DNA of 25,781 bases from Deltaproteobacteria bacterium RBG_13_61_14 (GCA_001797815.1 MGQK01000111.1:5051-30831); one strand, 5' to 3'; positions 8,501-15,277 are shown, counted from the first letter of the stretch. A program made the numbers and translations. Notes: generated by a model from the letters alone, not told the origin.

Positions 8501-9324
8501 TATTCTCCTCCTGAAATAAGATTAAGGTTAAATATTATGGGTAAATGATCTGATGCATTTATCTTATCTGGCAATCCCGCAGGGCTTAAAAGTTTAATAT
8601 CACCTGCCTTTGTTAATATTTGAAGATCAGAATCAACAAAATATTTAATCAATTGTGGTCTTATTAAAACTTGATCAAAAATATTCCAATAATAATTAAC
8701 TGGATTAGAAGAATTATAATAATATGTTCCTTTAGCACCTTCCGGATAATCGCCAAAATGTCTCCACATAGGATTATAAAAAAAATAGTAATCTTTTCCT
8801 GAAACTTTTCTAGATTCCTTAAGAGCAATGGACCTATCCATGATTGCATGCAAACCATTTGATACAATAATACCTTGTTCAAATGGATTCATATTAAAAT
8901 CACCTACAACAACTGTCCTTTTATGGCCAATTTTAGTTTCATATTCTTCTATTATGCTAGCTAATTCTTGACAATAAAATGGTTGGTCTTCGGTTTTTAA
9001 ATATAGCTTGCTTTTTAAATGAACCACTACAATCAAAATATCAGGAACTATAATTGGATTCAATTGAAAAACTGATATGCCTGATGTATCAAAATGCATA
9101 GTAAAAAATTCATCACCAAGTCTAGATATAATGATTGGATCTTCAAATGGCCTTGAAATATATCTATAAATACCGGATTCACCAGGGTTCAAAGCTTGTA
9201 GTAGCTTCGGAAGATCAAAATCCATTTCTGAGAATAGCATTACATCGATATCATGTTGATTAGCAATTTGATAAATTAAATTATACAAGGATTTTTTATT
9301 GAGATTCCAGTATAAAAATTTCAT
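8500..9324 (-). CDS. Endonuclease/exonuclease/phosphatase (EEP) family protein
   Basis: The 274-aa protein shows the metal-dependent EEP (DNase I/ExoIII/IMPase-like) order of motifs. These are WNLN with Asn7, SEMD with the metal-ligand Glu33, VVHLKSK with His102, VVGDFNMNP with Asp142 and Asn144, NIFDQVLI with Asp217, and the terminal NASDHLPI with Asp259-His260. All expected catalytic positions are present, so phosphodiester or phosphomonoester hydrolysis is likely; the substrate (DNA, RNA, lipid or small molecule) cannot be told. The region from about 178 to 212 (DYYFFYNPMW, YYYNSSNPVN) is unusually Tyr/Asn-rich and may be a specificity insert. No signal peptide is seen. The gene is strongly AT-rich against its surroundings, has a near-consensus promoter at 9433-9461, and is coupled to the small downstream gene. 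Confidence 0.88.
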   Translation of the reverse strand: MKFLYWNLNKKSLYNLIYQIANQHDIDVMLFSEMDFDLPKLLQALNPGESGIYRYISRPFEDPIIISRLGDEFFTMHFDTSGISVFQLNPIIVPDILIVVVHLKSKLYLKTEDQPFYCQELASIIEEYETKIGHKRTVVVGDFNMNPFEQGIIVSNGLHAIMDRSIALKESRKVSGKDYYFFYNPMWRHFGDYPEGAKGTYYYNSSNPVNYYWNIFDQVLIRPQLIKYFVDSDLQILTKAGDIKLLSPAGLPDKINASDHLPIIFNLNLISGGE

Positions 9325-9432
9325 TGATAGCCTTTCAGTTCGAAGGACACCATAATTAATTCCCCTGATTATATTCTTGTATTGAGCCTTTTTTCAGATC
9401 CTCGGCTTTTTGAATATCCTAATCTTTAGCAA

Positions 9433-9461
9433 ATTCTACGACAAGAAATTTATTTTGTCAA
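9433..9461 (-). promoter_or_regulatory. Sigma70-type promoter of the EEP-nuclease operon
   Basis: On the minus strand TTGACA (9461-9456) and TAGAAT (9438-9433) are separated by exactly 17 bp. Transcription would start near 9426, leaving a leader of about 100 nt before the ATG at 9324. It is one of the best promoter matches in the window and lies within the AT-rich cassette. Confidence 0.75.
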
Positions 9462-9520
9462 GTGGTAATTTCAAAAGGCCCCTAAAATCAATGGGTTGGG
9501 AGGCATTGCGGGAGGGATAA

Positions 9521-9592
9521 AGTGCACGGTGGAAGGTGCACGGTGCAAAGTGATTCAAGTGGTTGACCGGCAGGAAGGCCTGTCCCCCGGCC
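9521..9592. repeat. GTGCACGGT repeat block and CAGGAAGGCCTG palindrome
   Basis: 9521-9552 holds repeated GTGCACGGT/GTGCAAAGT words, related in reverse complement to 5783-5815. At 9565-9592 GGCAGGAAGGCCTGTCCCCC forms an interspersed palindrome; a sister copy is at 10098-10121. Confidence 0.6.
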
Positions 9593-9619
9593 AGATGGAT
9601 AAGTTTGAGTTTTTCTGAA

Positions 9620-9648
9620 AATCTGCGTAATTGGCGAAATCTGCAGAT
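9620..9648. repeat. Inverted copy of the 7963-7991 repeat
   Basis: Read on the minus strand this begins ATCTGCAGATTTCGCC and ends ATTACGCAGATT. It matches 24 of 29 positions of the plus-strand block at 7963-7991. The two inverted copies bracket the AT-rich EEP cassette. Confidence 0.6.
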
Positions 9649-9713
9649 CATCTTCAATGTTAAGTTTTGGGGCCTGACCCCATGTTAAGTTAGGAGCGGA
9701 AAAGTTCATGCTC

Positions 9714-9818
9714 TGGTAAGTGCGAATGGTGTCGTGGTAAGGAAGAATCATGTCGTAGTAAGTGCGAAAGGCGTCTGGATAAGGAAGAATGGTGTCGTGG
9801 TAAGGACGATTCGGACAG
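9714..9818. repeat. 21-bp tandem repeat, about five units
   Basis: Five consecutive 21-bp units start TGGTAAGTGCGAA or TGGTAAGGAAGAAT, the two variants roughly alternating (units at 9714, 9735, 9756, 9777 and 9798). Because 21 is divisible by three, the minus strand reads as degenerate heptapeptides such as LPYHDTI, RTYYDMI and LPYPDAF. No credible gene around the array uses this reading, so it is given as a repeat. Just to its left lies GGGGCCTGACCCC (9670-9682), flanked on both sides by ATGTTAAGTT. Confidence 0.65.
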
Positions 9819-10149
9819 GGGGCGGGTCGTTATGAGGGCCAAATTTGGCACTCATTTCGAGACCGCACTCAAGACGACCTTTAGAGAAAATTTCTTTAAA
9901 AAAATTGCAATACTTTCCGAAACTTATGTTGCGGGTGCCCTCGCCCGCAACCCTTAAAAATAAAGCTTCGCCATATCCAGCTAAAAGCATTATATTACAA
10001 AAGGTTATGACCATAATCGCTAACCGCATTTTCAAAATCATAATCTCCATTCTTCTGTCCCTCTATATATGTAAAGATGGTGCAGTTTTTGGCGGATGAC
10101 GGGCAGGAATTCCTGTCCCCCTTCAAGTCTAAAGCCCAAAGCCTGACGC
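9819..10149. other. Non-coding, repeat-rich gap before mazG
   Basis: Moderately AT-rich sequence with no gene I can support. It contains a short palindrome GCGGGTGCCCTCGCCCGC near 9931-9948 and the interspersed palindrome GGGCAGGAATTCCTGTCCCC (10101-10120). A 100-aa minus-strand frame (9748-10050) with a hydrophobic N-terminus runs into the 21-bp repeats and is not accepted as a gene. Confidence 0.5.
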
Positions 10150-10938
10150 CTAAAGCCCTCTTTTCTTGGCTTCCTGCCAATAGCTTTCCATCTCGTCCAG
10201 GCTCATCTCTTCCAGGCTCTTGCCCGCGGCCTGGGCGGAGGCCTCGATGAAGCGGAAGCGGGCGGTGAAGCGGTCAAGGGTTTGGCGGAGGGCCTCGTCC
10301 GGGTTGATTTTCAGGAAGCGGGCGAGGTTGACGAGGGCGAAGAGCAGGTCGCCGAATTCGTGGACGATTTTTTTCTGGTCGCCGGAAGCTGTGGCTTTTT
10401 CCAGCTCCCGCCACTCCTCCTTCACCTTCTCGACCACCTCTTCGGTCCGGCTCCAGTCAAAGCCCACCTGGGCCGCGTTCTCGGTCAGCCGGCGGGCGCG
10501 AAGCAAAGCCGGGAGCGAGCGGGGCACGTCACCCAGCGCCGAGCTTTTCTCACCCTTGGTCTCCTGTTTGATCCGCACCCAGTTCTGGCGGACCTCTTCG
10601 GGCGTGTCGGCCTTGGCGTCGCCGAACACGTGCGGGTGGCGCTCGAGCATCTTGGCGGTGATGGCCTCGATCACGTCGGCGATGGTGAAGGCATTTGTCT
10701 CGGAATAAATCTGGGCCTGGAGCACGATTTGCAAGAGCAAGTCGCCCAACTCCTCGCAGACCGCGGCCGGGTCCTTTTGCTCGATGGCCTCCACCACCTC
10801 GTAAGCTTCCTCGATCACGTAGGGCTTGAGCGTCTCCGGGCTTTGCGCCCGATCCCAGGGACAGCCGTCCGGCGCCCGCAGCCGGCGGATCACCTCGACC
10901 AATTGCTCAAAAGTTTTTCCCGGCGCTTTTTTCTTCAT
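10150..10938 (-). CDS. mazG: Nucleoside triphosphate pyrophosphohydrolase MazG
   Basis: The 262-aa protein has the duplicated MazG layout. The first domain carries APDGCPWDRAQ and the EEAYEVVEA plus EELGDLLLQ helices that supply the Mg-binding Glu/Asp residues. A linker includes RHPHVFGD and NWVRIKQETK. The second domain carries EEWRELEKA and VHEFGDLLFALVNLAR. The enzyme hydrolyses non-canonical or excess NTPs to NMP and pyrophosphate in the cytoplasm, cleaning the nucleotide pool. An upstream in-frame ATG at 10962 lies inside an interspersed palindrome and would add only an unconserved MPLLLCKP, so the ATG at 10938 (MKKKAPGKTF) is preferred. Length is typical. Confidence 0.93.
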   Translation of the reverse strand: MKKKAPGKTFEQLVEVIRRLRAPDGCPWDRAQSPETLKPYVIEEAYEVVEAIEQKDPAAVCEELGDLLLQIVLQAQIYSETNAFTIADVIEAITAKMLERHPHVFGDAKADTPEEVRQNWVRIKQETKGEKSSALGDVPRSLPALLRARRLTENAAQVGFDWSRTEEVVEKVKEEWRELEKATASGDQKKIVHEFGDLLFALVNLARFLKINPDEALRQTLDRFTARFRFIEASAQAAGKSLEEMSLDEMESYWQEAKKRGL

Positions 10939-10952
10939 CGGCTTGCATAAAA

Positions 10953-10990
10953 GTAGGGGCATCCCGCAAAACGCGGGACCGTGCCCCTAC
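10953..10990. repeat. GTAGGGGC-type palindrome upstream of mazG
   Basis: Starts GTAGGGGCATCCCGC and ends GTGCCCCTAC; an internal CCCGC/GCGGG pair forms the stem tip. It lies 15 bp upstream of the chosen mazG start, so it could affect that gene's expression. Confidence 0.65.
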
Positions 10991-11068
10991 CCTGAAAACT
11001 TCACCCCTTGGAGTTAAGCGGCAAGCTTTATCCCCAATCCAAAATCCCAAATCCAAAATCTAAAATTT

Positions 11069-12097
11069 CTATTGGGTGATCTCCCCCTTCATCAGCTTGT
11101 CCCACTTGGCCACGTAGTCGTCCACATTGGCCGGGGTGACCACGTCCACCCCGGAGTCCACGATGGGGTTCTCGGGTTTCTTGCCTTTGGTCACGTAGTC
11201 ATACAGGATCTGGACCGGCTGCGAGCCCCAGCCGAAGTATTTCTGCCCGAGCATGAGCTGGATCTTGCCGGCTTTCATCACCAGCGGCGCGGGCGGGATG
11301 GTGTCAAAGCTGATCACCTTGGTCTTCATCGGGTCCACCGGGTCGAGGATGCTGGTGGAGAAGCAGAGCCAGCCGCCGGTGGAGATCCAGGCGGCCAGGT
11401 CGGGGTAGCGCTGGGTGGAGCTGGCCACGATCTGGCTGGCGATCATGTAGTCGTCCTTGTTGTCAAAGGTCTCGATGATCTTGATGCCCGGGCTTTGGGC
11501 CAGGGTATCCTTAAGCCCTTTCAGCCGCTGCATGTGGTTGTCCGCGCCGAACGCGGTCTGGATGGCCACCTTGCCCTTGCCCCCCAAAAGCTTGGCGGTT
11601 TCCTCGCCCATGATCACCCCGGTCTGGTAGTCGTTGACCCCGTAAAAAGCGATACGCTTGCTCTGGGGCGCGTCCGAGTCCCAGGTCACCACCGGGATGC
11701 CTGCGTCCACCGCCTTGTCAATGGTCTCGGTCAGGTAGTCGCCGTTCAGGCAGGAGATGGCGATCCCGTCCACCTTCTGGGCGATGAAGCTCTCCAACAC
11801 CTCTTTCTGCTTGAGCACGTCCGCCACCTGCGGGGCATACCACTTGATCTCCACGTTGCCCAGCTCCTTGGCCTTGCGCTCCGCCCCGATCCGGGCGTAG
11901 TCAAACACCGGGATGGAGAGCGCCTTGGGGATGACCGCAAAGACCAGCTTCTTGCCGGCCGGCACGGGCTGCGCCGGTGAGGGCACCGGCGCCCCTAAAG
12001 ATTCCGAGGGTGCAGGCGCCGGCGGGGCTTCCTGCTTACAGCCCGCAACGAAAGCCAAACTTAGCGCCAGCATGGCCCAGGTGATCGCTCGTTTCAT
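11069..12097 (-). CDS. Sugar-type ABC transporter substrate-binding lipoprotein
   Basis: The 342-aa product starts with a lipoprotein signal (MKRAITWAMLALSL, then a lipobox ending at Cys20), followed by a Pro/Ala-rich linker (about 24-46). The mature part is a type I periplasmic binding fold of the ribose/xylose-binding family (Peripla_BP_4). It shows KKLVFAVIPK, FIAQKVDGIAISCLN, AGIPVVTWDSDAP, YQTGVIMGEETAKLLGGKG and the ISTGGWL and FDTIPPAP segments that line the ligand cleft. The ATG at 12097 has a good AAGGAG ribosome binding site, so an upstream in-frame start at 12148 is rejected. No permease or ATPase gene is adjacent, so the transporter partner must be elsewhere. The ligand is probably a monosaccharide but is not determinable. 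Confidence 0.9.
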   Translation of the reverse strand: MKRAITWAMLALSLAFVAGCKQEAPPAPAPSESLGAPVPSPAQPVPAGKKLVFAVIPKALSIPVFDYARIGAERKAKELGNVEIKWYAPQVADVLKQKEVLESFIAQKVDGIAISCLNGDYLTETIDKAVDAGIPVVTWDSDAPQSKRIAFYGVNDYQTGVIMGEETAKLLGGKGKVAIQTAFGADNHMQRLKGLKDTLAQSPGIKIIETFDNKDDYMIASQIVASSTQRYPDLAAWISTGGWLCFSTSILDPVDPMKTKVISFDTIPPAPLVMKAGKIQLMLGQKYFGWGSQPVQILYDYVTKGKKPENPIVDSGVDVVTPANVDDYVAKWDKLMKGEITQ

Positions 12098-12337
12098 GAC
12101 ACACTCCTTGGTCAGGACAGATTCTATTCGCCGAGGTCGGATGGGCACGGGCCGCGAACGCCTGCCCGCCGGCCCGCGCCTTTCCGCCCATTGTAGGATA
12201 ACTGCGCCGGCGAATGCAAATCCCCGCTCGGGGAAAAAACGCGGAGAAGAAAGCGGAAGGATGGTCGGCCCTGAATAAAAGAGGAAATCCTCTTGGAGAA
12301 TTTCCTTAGTGAATCTATTGGTGGTGGAAATTCTGAA

Positions 12338-12616
12338 TTACCTTCTTTTGCTCAACTGCCTTAGCTTTTCAACGTTACCTGCTATAAGGGCTTCCTTCTT
12401 CGCTCGAGTCCACTTCTTTATCTGGCGCTCCCTGTTGACTGCAGCAGTTTTACTTTCACATTCCTCTGAATACACCTGGAGGACGGGCCGCCGGTTCCTG
12501 GTATAATCTGGACCAACACCCTTGTTATGTGCCTTTACCCTCTCGTCAACGTCTTTCGATGAGCCGACGTAAAAGCTGTTGTCCGAACAGCGCAGGATGT
12601 AAACATAATACGACAT
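12338..12616 (-). CDS. GIY-YIG domain protein (UPF0213/YhbQ-like)
   Basis: The 92-aa protein is a minimal GIY-YIG nuclease domain. The first strands read YYVYILRC and FYVGSS (the GIY and YIG positions), then VDERVKAHN with the conserved Arg. Later come YSEECESKTAAVNRERQIK with a conserved Glu, and a basic C-terminus. Such stand-alone domains are small, often mobile, and of unclear cellular role; some act on nucleic acids. The gene is more AT-rich than its neighbours. Its upstream region carries a repeat (12626-12654) and it lies next to a tRNA gene, which fits acquisition as a small cassette. The ATG at 12616 has AAGGG upstream. Confidence 0.88.
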   Translation of the reverse strand: MSYYVYILRCSDNSFYVGSSKDVDERVKAHNKGVGPDYTRNRRPVLQVYSEECESKTAAVNRERQIKKWTRAKKEALIAGNVEKLRQLSKRR

Positions 12617-12625
12617 AGAAATTTG

Positions 12626-12662
12626 CCCTTCGACTCACTCCGTTCGCTCAGGACACCATTCG
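12626..12662. repeat. CCCTTCGACTCACTCCG repeat upstream of GIY-YIG gene
   Basis: CCCTTCGACTCACTCCGTTC is followed by GCTCAGGAC, a pattern often seen around small GIY-YIG genes in environmental genomes (recalled, not searched). CACCATTCG at 12654-12662 is an inverted copy of the bases at the tRNA-Ala 3' end and just beyond it (12739-12747). Confidence 0.45.
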
Positions 12663-12705
12663 CCGCTTCTCGCTCATGTCAGTCCTGATGGCCTGCCATG
12701 AGCGA

Positions 12706-12734
12706 AAAAGGGAAATCCCAAGGATTTCCCTTTT
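12706..12734 (-). terminator. Rho-independent terminator of tRNA-Ala
   Basis: AAAAGGGAAATCC (12706-12718) pairs perfectly with GGATTTCCCTTTT (12722-12734) around a 3-nt loop. On the minus strand the stem ends in a T-run and lies 9 bp past the CCA end of the tRNA. Confidence 0.8.
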
Positions 12735-12742
12735 GAGTCGAA

Positions 12743-12818
12743 TGGTGGAGCTGAGGAGGATCGAACTCCTGGCCTCGTGAATGCCATTCACGCGCTCTCC
12801 CAGCTGAGCTACAGCCCC
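12743..12818 (-). tRNA. tRNA-Ala (anticodon GGC)
   Basis: On the minus strand the gene starts GGGGCTGTAGCTCAGC and ends CAGCTCC-A-CCA, with the CCA encoded. The acceptor stem pairs with one G-T. The anticodon stem CGTGA/TCACG encloses the loop ATGGCAT, giving anticodon GGC. The T arm contains TTCGATC. A promoter and a terminator flank it closely, so it is a single-gene transcription unit. Confidence 0.96.
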
Positions 12819-12830
12819 ACGGTGGAAATC

Positions 12831-12859
12831 ATTTTAATGCCATCCCTGCCCGGTGTCAA
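12831..12859 (-). promoter_or_regulatory. Sigma70-type promoter of tRNA-Ala
   Basis: On the minus strand TTGACA (12859-12854) and TAAAAT (12836-12831) are spaced by 17 bp, and the -10 box ends 12 bp before the tRNA 5' base. Confidence 0.85.
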
Positions 12860-12880
12860 GGCTGGGCGGGCGTGGCCTCC

Positions 12881-12909
12881 TTGCTCTCGCGGTTTTCCGG
12901 TGCTAGCAT
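12881..12909 (+). promoter_or_regulatory. Possible promoter of the dodecin gene
   Basis: TTGCTC (12881-12886) and TAGCAT (12904-12909) are separated by 17 bp, with the ATG 47 bp further on. The -35 box is imperfect, so this is tentative. Confidence 0.4.
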
Positions 12910-12956
12910 GGGCTTCAGGTTTTTGCTCCCGGAGTCGGGTGGATAGGAGGAAAGCG

Positions 12957-13160
12957 ATGCCGGTGGAACGGGTGACGCGGGTGAAGGGCTCTTCGCCCAT
13001 CAGTTTTCAGGACGCGTTGGAGGAAGGCTTGAATCGGGCGAACAAGACGCTGCGGGGAATTACCCAGATGGACGTCCTGACCCAGAAGGCGCGGGTGCAG
13101 CAAGGTCAGATCAAGGAATACGTGGTGGAGGTGGACATCACCTTTATCCTGGAGGAGTAG
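12957..13160 (+). CDS. Dodecin-family flavin-binding protein
   Basis: The 67-aa protein matches dodecins, small proteins that assemble into hollow dodecamers and store or buffer flavin (or sometimes CoA). It has the family order: an N-terminal strand ending KGSSPISFQDALEEGLNRA, the helix with KTLRGI, then two strands (VLTQKARVQQGQI and EYVVEVDITFIL) with the acidic C-terminal EE. In many dodecins the position after KTLR.. is an aromatic (Trp) that stacks on flavin; here the segment reads GITQMDV, so the stacking Trp seems to be missing and ligand preference may differ. The ATG at 12957 has an excellent AGGAGG site 7 bp upstream. A strong terminator follows 37 bp after the stop. Confidence 0.85.
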   Translation: MPVERVTRVKGSSPISFQDALEEGLNRANKTLRGITQMDVLTQKARVQQGQIKEYVVEVDITFILEE

Positions 13161-13196
13161 CCGGCCGGCAAAGCCGGCTCAGTCCGAGCCAAGAAG

Positions 13197-13231
13197 CGGG
13201 CCGGAGTTCCAAGCTCCGGCCCGGGCTTTTT
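13197..13231 (+). terminator. Rho-independent terminator after the dodecin gene
   Basis: CGGGCCGGAG (13197-13206) pairs with CTCCGGCCCG (13214-13223), loop TTCCAAG, followed by GGC and TTTTT (13227-13231). It ends at the stop codon of the convergent YkgJ-like gene. Confidence 0.85.
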
Positions 13232-13554
13232 CAGCCCCGAGCCGGTTCGATTTGATGGATCGGATGTTGCGAACAAATTTTCGCCTGCCCCGGCTGAAAC
13301 CCCTGGCAGATCCGGGGCCGGGCCTCGTAGATCGAGCAAGCAAAGCGGCCCTCGCTCTCCAGGGACAGGAACCGGCAGGCCGCCGGCGGCCGGCCCGCCT
13401 GGCTGCCGGCTGCTTCCCCCTGCACCACGTCCAGCAAGCCCTGGCGCTTCTCCCGTTGCCAGCGGGCCAGATCTTCCTCCTCCACGTAGCGGATAAAAGC
13501 CTGCTGGCAACAGCGGCCGCAGCGCCGGCAGCGGAGCGATTCCTCCTGCCGCAC
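13231..13554 (-). CDS. YkgJ-family Cys-cluster protein (putative Zn/Fe-binding)
   Basis: The 107-aa protein has the YkgJ/UPF0153 cysteine pattern: CRRCGRCCQ near the N-terminus, a central ACRFLSLESEGRFACSIYEARP segment in which Ala-Cys..Cys-x-x-Tyr is typical, then RICQGFQPG and a final Cys. These cysteines are thought to bind a metal ion or Fe-S cluster; the cellular role is not established. The start is a GTG whose G is shared with the TAG stop of the upstream MaoC-type gene (TAGTG), so the two are translationally coupled. The C-terminus ends at the dodecin terminator. Confidence 0.85.
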   Translation of the reverse strand: MRQEESLRCRRCGRCCQQAFIRYVEEEDLARWQREKRQGLLDVVQGEAAGSQAGRPPAACRFLSLESEGRFACSIYEARPRICQGFQPGQAKICSQHPIHQIEPARG

Positions 13555-14423
13555 TAGGACACCTCGGCCACCGCGTTCTTGATCACCGGCTCGCCGGCTT
13601 GGTTCTTGGTCTCCAGGCCGTAAATGGTCTTGCCCGGGGCTTTCCCGGTTTCCCAGCCTTCGGTCAAGAGGTCATCGCCCGGCCGCACCGGCTTGGAAAA
13701 ACGCACCGCCAGCCGTTTCAGCCGGGTCGGATCGCCGGCGCAGACCGTGTCCACCACCGCCTTCTGGACAAAAGCCATGCTGCAGAGCCCTTGCAGGATA
13801 ATCCCGCCCAGTCCGACTTTCTTGGCGAACTCGTTGTCCTTGTGGATGGGGTTGTGGTCGCCGGACGGCTCGGCGTAAATGTAGCTCTGCCCGGGAAGCA
13901 CGTGCATCTTTTCCGAGATCACGATCTTTCGTGCCTCGGGTTTTAAACCCGTGTCCACTTCTTTCTTCTCCACCTTCTGGAGCTTGCCGTAGCCCCGCAC
14001 GAAAAAGCCGAAGCACAGGGTCGCCGCCAGCTCGCCCGTGCTCTTGAGCTTGCTGTTCGCTTCCACGATCAAGAGCTCGCCGGTGCCCTTGTCCACCACG
14101 TCCGCGACCTTGCCCGAGGAGACGACCGTCTCTCCCGGCTTGACCGGCCGGTGCCAGACGATGTCCTGCTCCCCGTGCACCAAGAACGAATAAAAGCCCG
14201 GCGGCCCGATGTCTTTGTCCATGAACACGCCGGCGTTGGCCCCGCCCGCGTAAAAGACCGCATACAACGGGGGGCAGATGATCCCGCCCGGCCGGGTCTC
14301 GTCAATATACCAGGGGTTGGGGTCGTTGGTGGCCAGCGCGTAATACTTGCTCATCTTGCCGTCAATGGTCAGTTCCATCGGCGGATACTCCTTGCCGATC
14401 GCCGCCTTGTTTAACTCGGGCAT
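13554..14423 (-). CDS. Two-domain MaoC-like (R)-specific enoyl hydratase/dehydratase
   Basis: The 289-aa protein is a fused double hot-dog. The N-terminal half (about 1-145) resembles the FAS1-type dehydratase-like domain with YYALATNDPNPWY. The C-terminal half is a MaoC hydratase domain with EPSGDHNPIHKD, whose Asp189 and His194 match the catalytic pair of (R)-hydratases, followed by GGIILQGLCSMAF. It likely hydrates or dehydrates (3R)-hydroxyacyl-CoA or related thioesters in the cytoplasm; the exact chain is unknown. The ATG at 14423 is preceded by a consensus TAAGGAGG site. The upstream side carries a MITE-like element. It is coupled to the following YkgJ-like gene. Confidence 0.9.
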   Translation of the reverse strand: MPELNKAAIGKEYPPMELTIDGKMSKYYALATNDPNPWYIDETRPGGIICPPLYAVFYAGGANAGVFMDKDIGPPGFYSFLVHGEQDIVWHRPVKPGETVVSSGKVADVVDKGTGELLIVEANSKLKSTGELAATLCFGFFVRGYGKLQKVEKKEVDTGLKPEARKIVISEKMHVLPGQSYIYAEPSGDHNPIHKDNEFAKKVGLGGIILQGLCSMAFVQKAVVDTVCAGDPTRLKRLAVRFSKPVRPGDDLLTEGWETGKAPGKTIYGLETKNQAGEPVIKNAVAEVS

Positions 14424-14481
14424 GGTCCATCCTCCTTAAAGATGGTTTTGACTTTTTCCATAGCACGTCTGACCGGGCCTT

Positions 14482-14641
14482 GCAAGCGCCGCTTGCCACC
14501 CCTCATTTTTTCGGGAAGCAAGGGGTAGGGGCGCGATTGATCGCGCCCTCGTCGAGATGTGGGCGCAATGAATTGCGCCCCTACCCAGGCCGAAAATACG
14601 CGGTGCAGGCAAGAAGTGAGGGGTGGCAAGGCAAGCGCCGC
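14482..14641. mobile_element. MITE-like element with 10-11 bp target duplication
   Basis: The ends TTGCCACCCCTCATTTTTT (from 14493) and, inverted, TTGCCACCCCTCACTTCTT (ending 14629) differ at two positions. Perfect direct repeats GCAAGCGCCGC flank them at 14482-14492 and 14631-14641, as expected of a target-site duplication. The interior holds GTAGGGGCGCGATTGATCGC and closes with TGCGCCCCTAC (14525-14584). No coding capacity is present, so transposition would need a transposase in trans. Confidence 0.7.
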
Positions 14642-14683
14642 GCTTGAGCCGCCGTGCTTTCGATGTTAGATTGACCGGCAACG

Positions 14684-15277
14684 ATGAAGGGATTGATCCT
14701 GGCCGGGGGCCAAAGCCGTCGCATGGGCCGGCGCAAAGCCGAGCTCATCCTCCAAGGCGAAACCCTGCTTGCCCGGACGCTCCGCCAGGTGCGCCCCCTC
14801 TGCGACCGCCTCCTGGTCTCGGTGGCAGCCGGAACCTCGCTCGTCCTTCCCGGGGTGGAAGTGGTTCCCGATGCTTACCCCGGCCGCGGCGCGATCATCG
14901 GCCTGGCCTCCGGCTTGCGCGCCGCGGGCGAGAGCGTGCTCGCCCTGGCGGTGGACATGCCCTTCCTCAACTTAGAGCTGCTCCGCCACCTGATCGCCCT
15001 CGCCCCCGGCTGGGACGCAGTGGTGCCCCGGCCCGGAAAATTCTTCGAGCCGCTCCACGCCGTTTACGCTCCCGCCTGCCTGCCGGTCTTCGAGGACCAG
15101 ATCCGCGCCGGCGTGATGCAAATCCTCCCGGCCTACCCTCGCCTCCGGGTCCGCTACCTGGAGTCCGAGGAACTGAAGCGCTTTGATCCGGCCGGGCTCG
15201 CCTTTTTCAACATCAACACGCCCGCAGACCTTCGCCGCGCCGAGTCCTTGCTGGCGCAGTCCCGCAACGAAGCTTGA
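14684..15277 (+). CDS. mobA: Molybdenum cofactor guanylyltransferase MobA
   Basis: The 197-aa protein matches MobA, which transfers GMP from GTP to molybdopterin-Mo to make bis-MGD for enzymes of the DMSO reductase family. The N-terminal nucleotide loop reads LAGGQSRRMGRRKAEL (5-20), with the Gly-Gly and Arg-x-Met-Gly of the family. Later come PDAYPGRGAIIGLASGL (about 62-78), the metal-binding AVDMPFL with its Asp (about 88-94), and the C-terminal FFNINTPADL that closes the active site. Length is typical. No other molybdenum-cofactor gene is adjacent. It converges with the sulfatase-like gene after 12 bp. Confidence 0.93.
   Translation: MKGLILAGGQSRRMGRRKAELILQGETLLARTLRQVRPLCDRLLVSVAAGTSLVLPGVEVVPDAYPGRGAIIGLASGLRAAGESVLALAVDMPFLNLELLRHLIALAPGWDAVVPRPGKFFEPLHAVYAPACLPVFEDQIRAGVMQILPAYPRLRVRYLESEELKRFDPAGLAFFNINTPADLRRAESLLAQSRNEA

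Noticed and set aside
9488-9751. Minus-strand frame of 87 codons
   Set aside because: It consists largely of tandem-repeat heptapeptides and interspersed repeat sequence and lacks independent support.
9714-9818. CRISPR array
   Set aside because: Units are head-to-tail 21-mers without unique spacers, and no cas gene is present.
9748-10050. Minus-strand frame of 100 codons with a hydrophobic N-terminus
   Set aside because: Its C-terminal third is made of the 21-bp tandem repeats and its middle crosses a short palindrome; no domain is visible. It could be a remnant but is not supported as a gene.
11072-11980. Plus-strand open frame of 302 codons
   Set aside because: It is antisense to the substrate-binding lipoprotein gene and Gly/His/Val-rich; no ribosome binding site or motif supports it.
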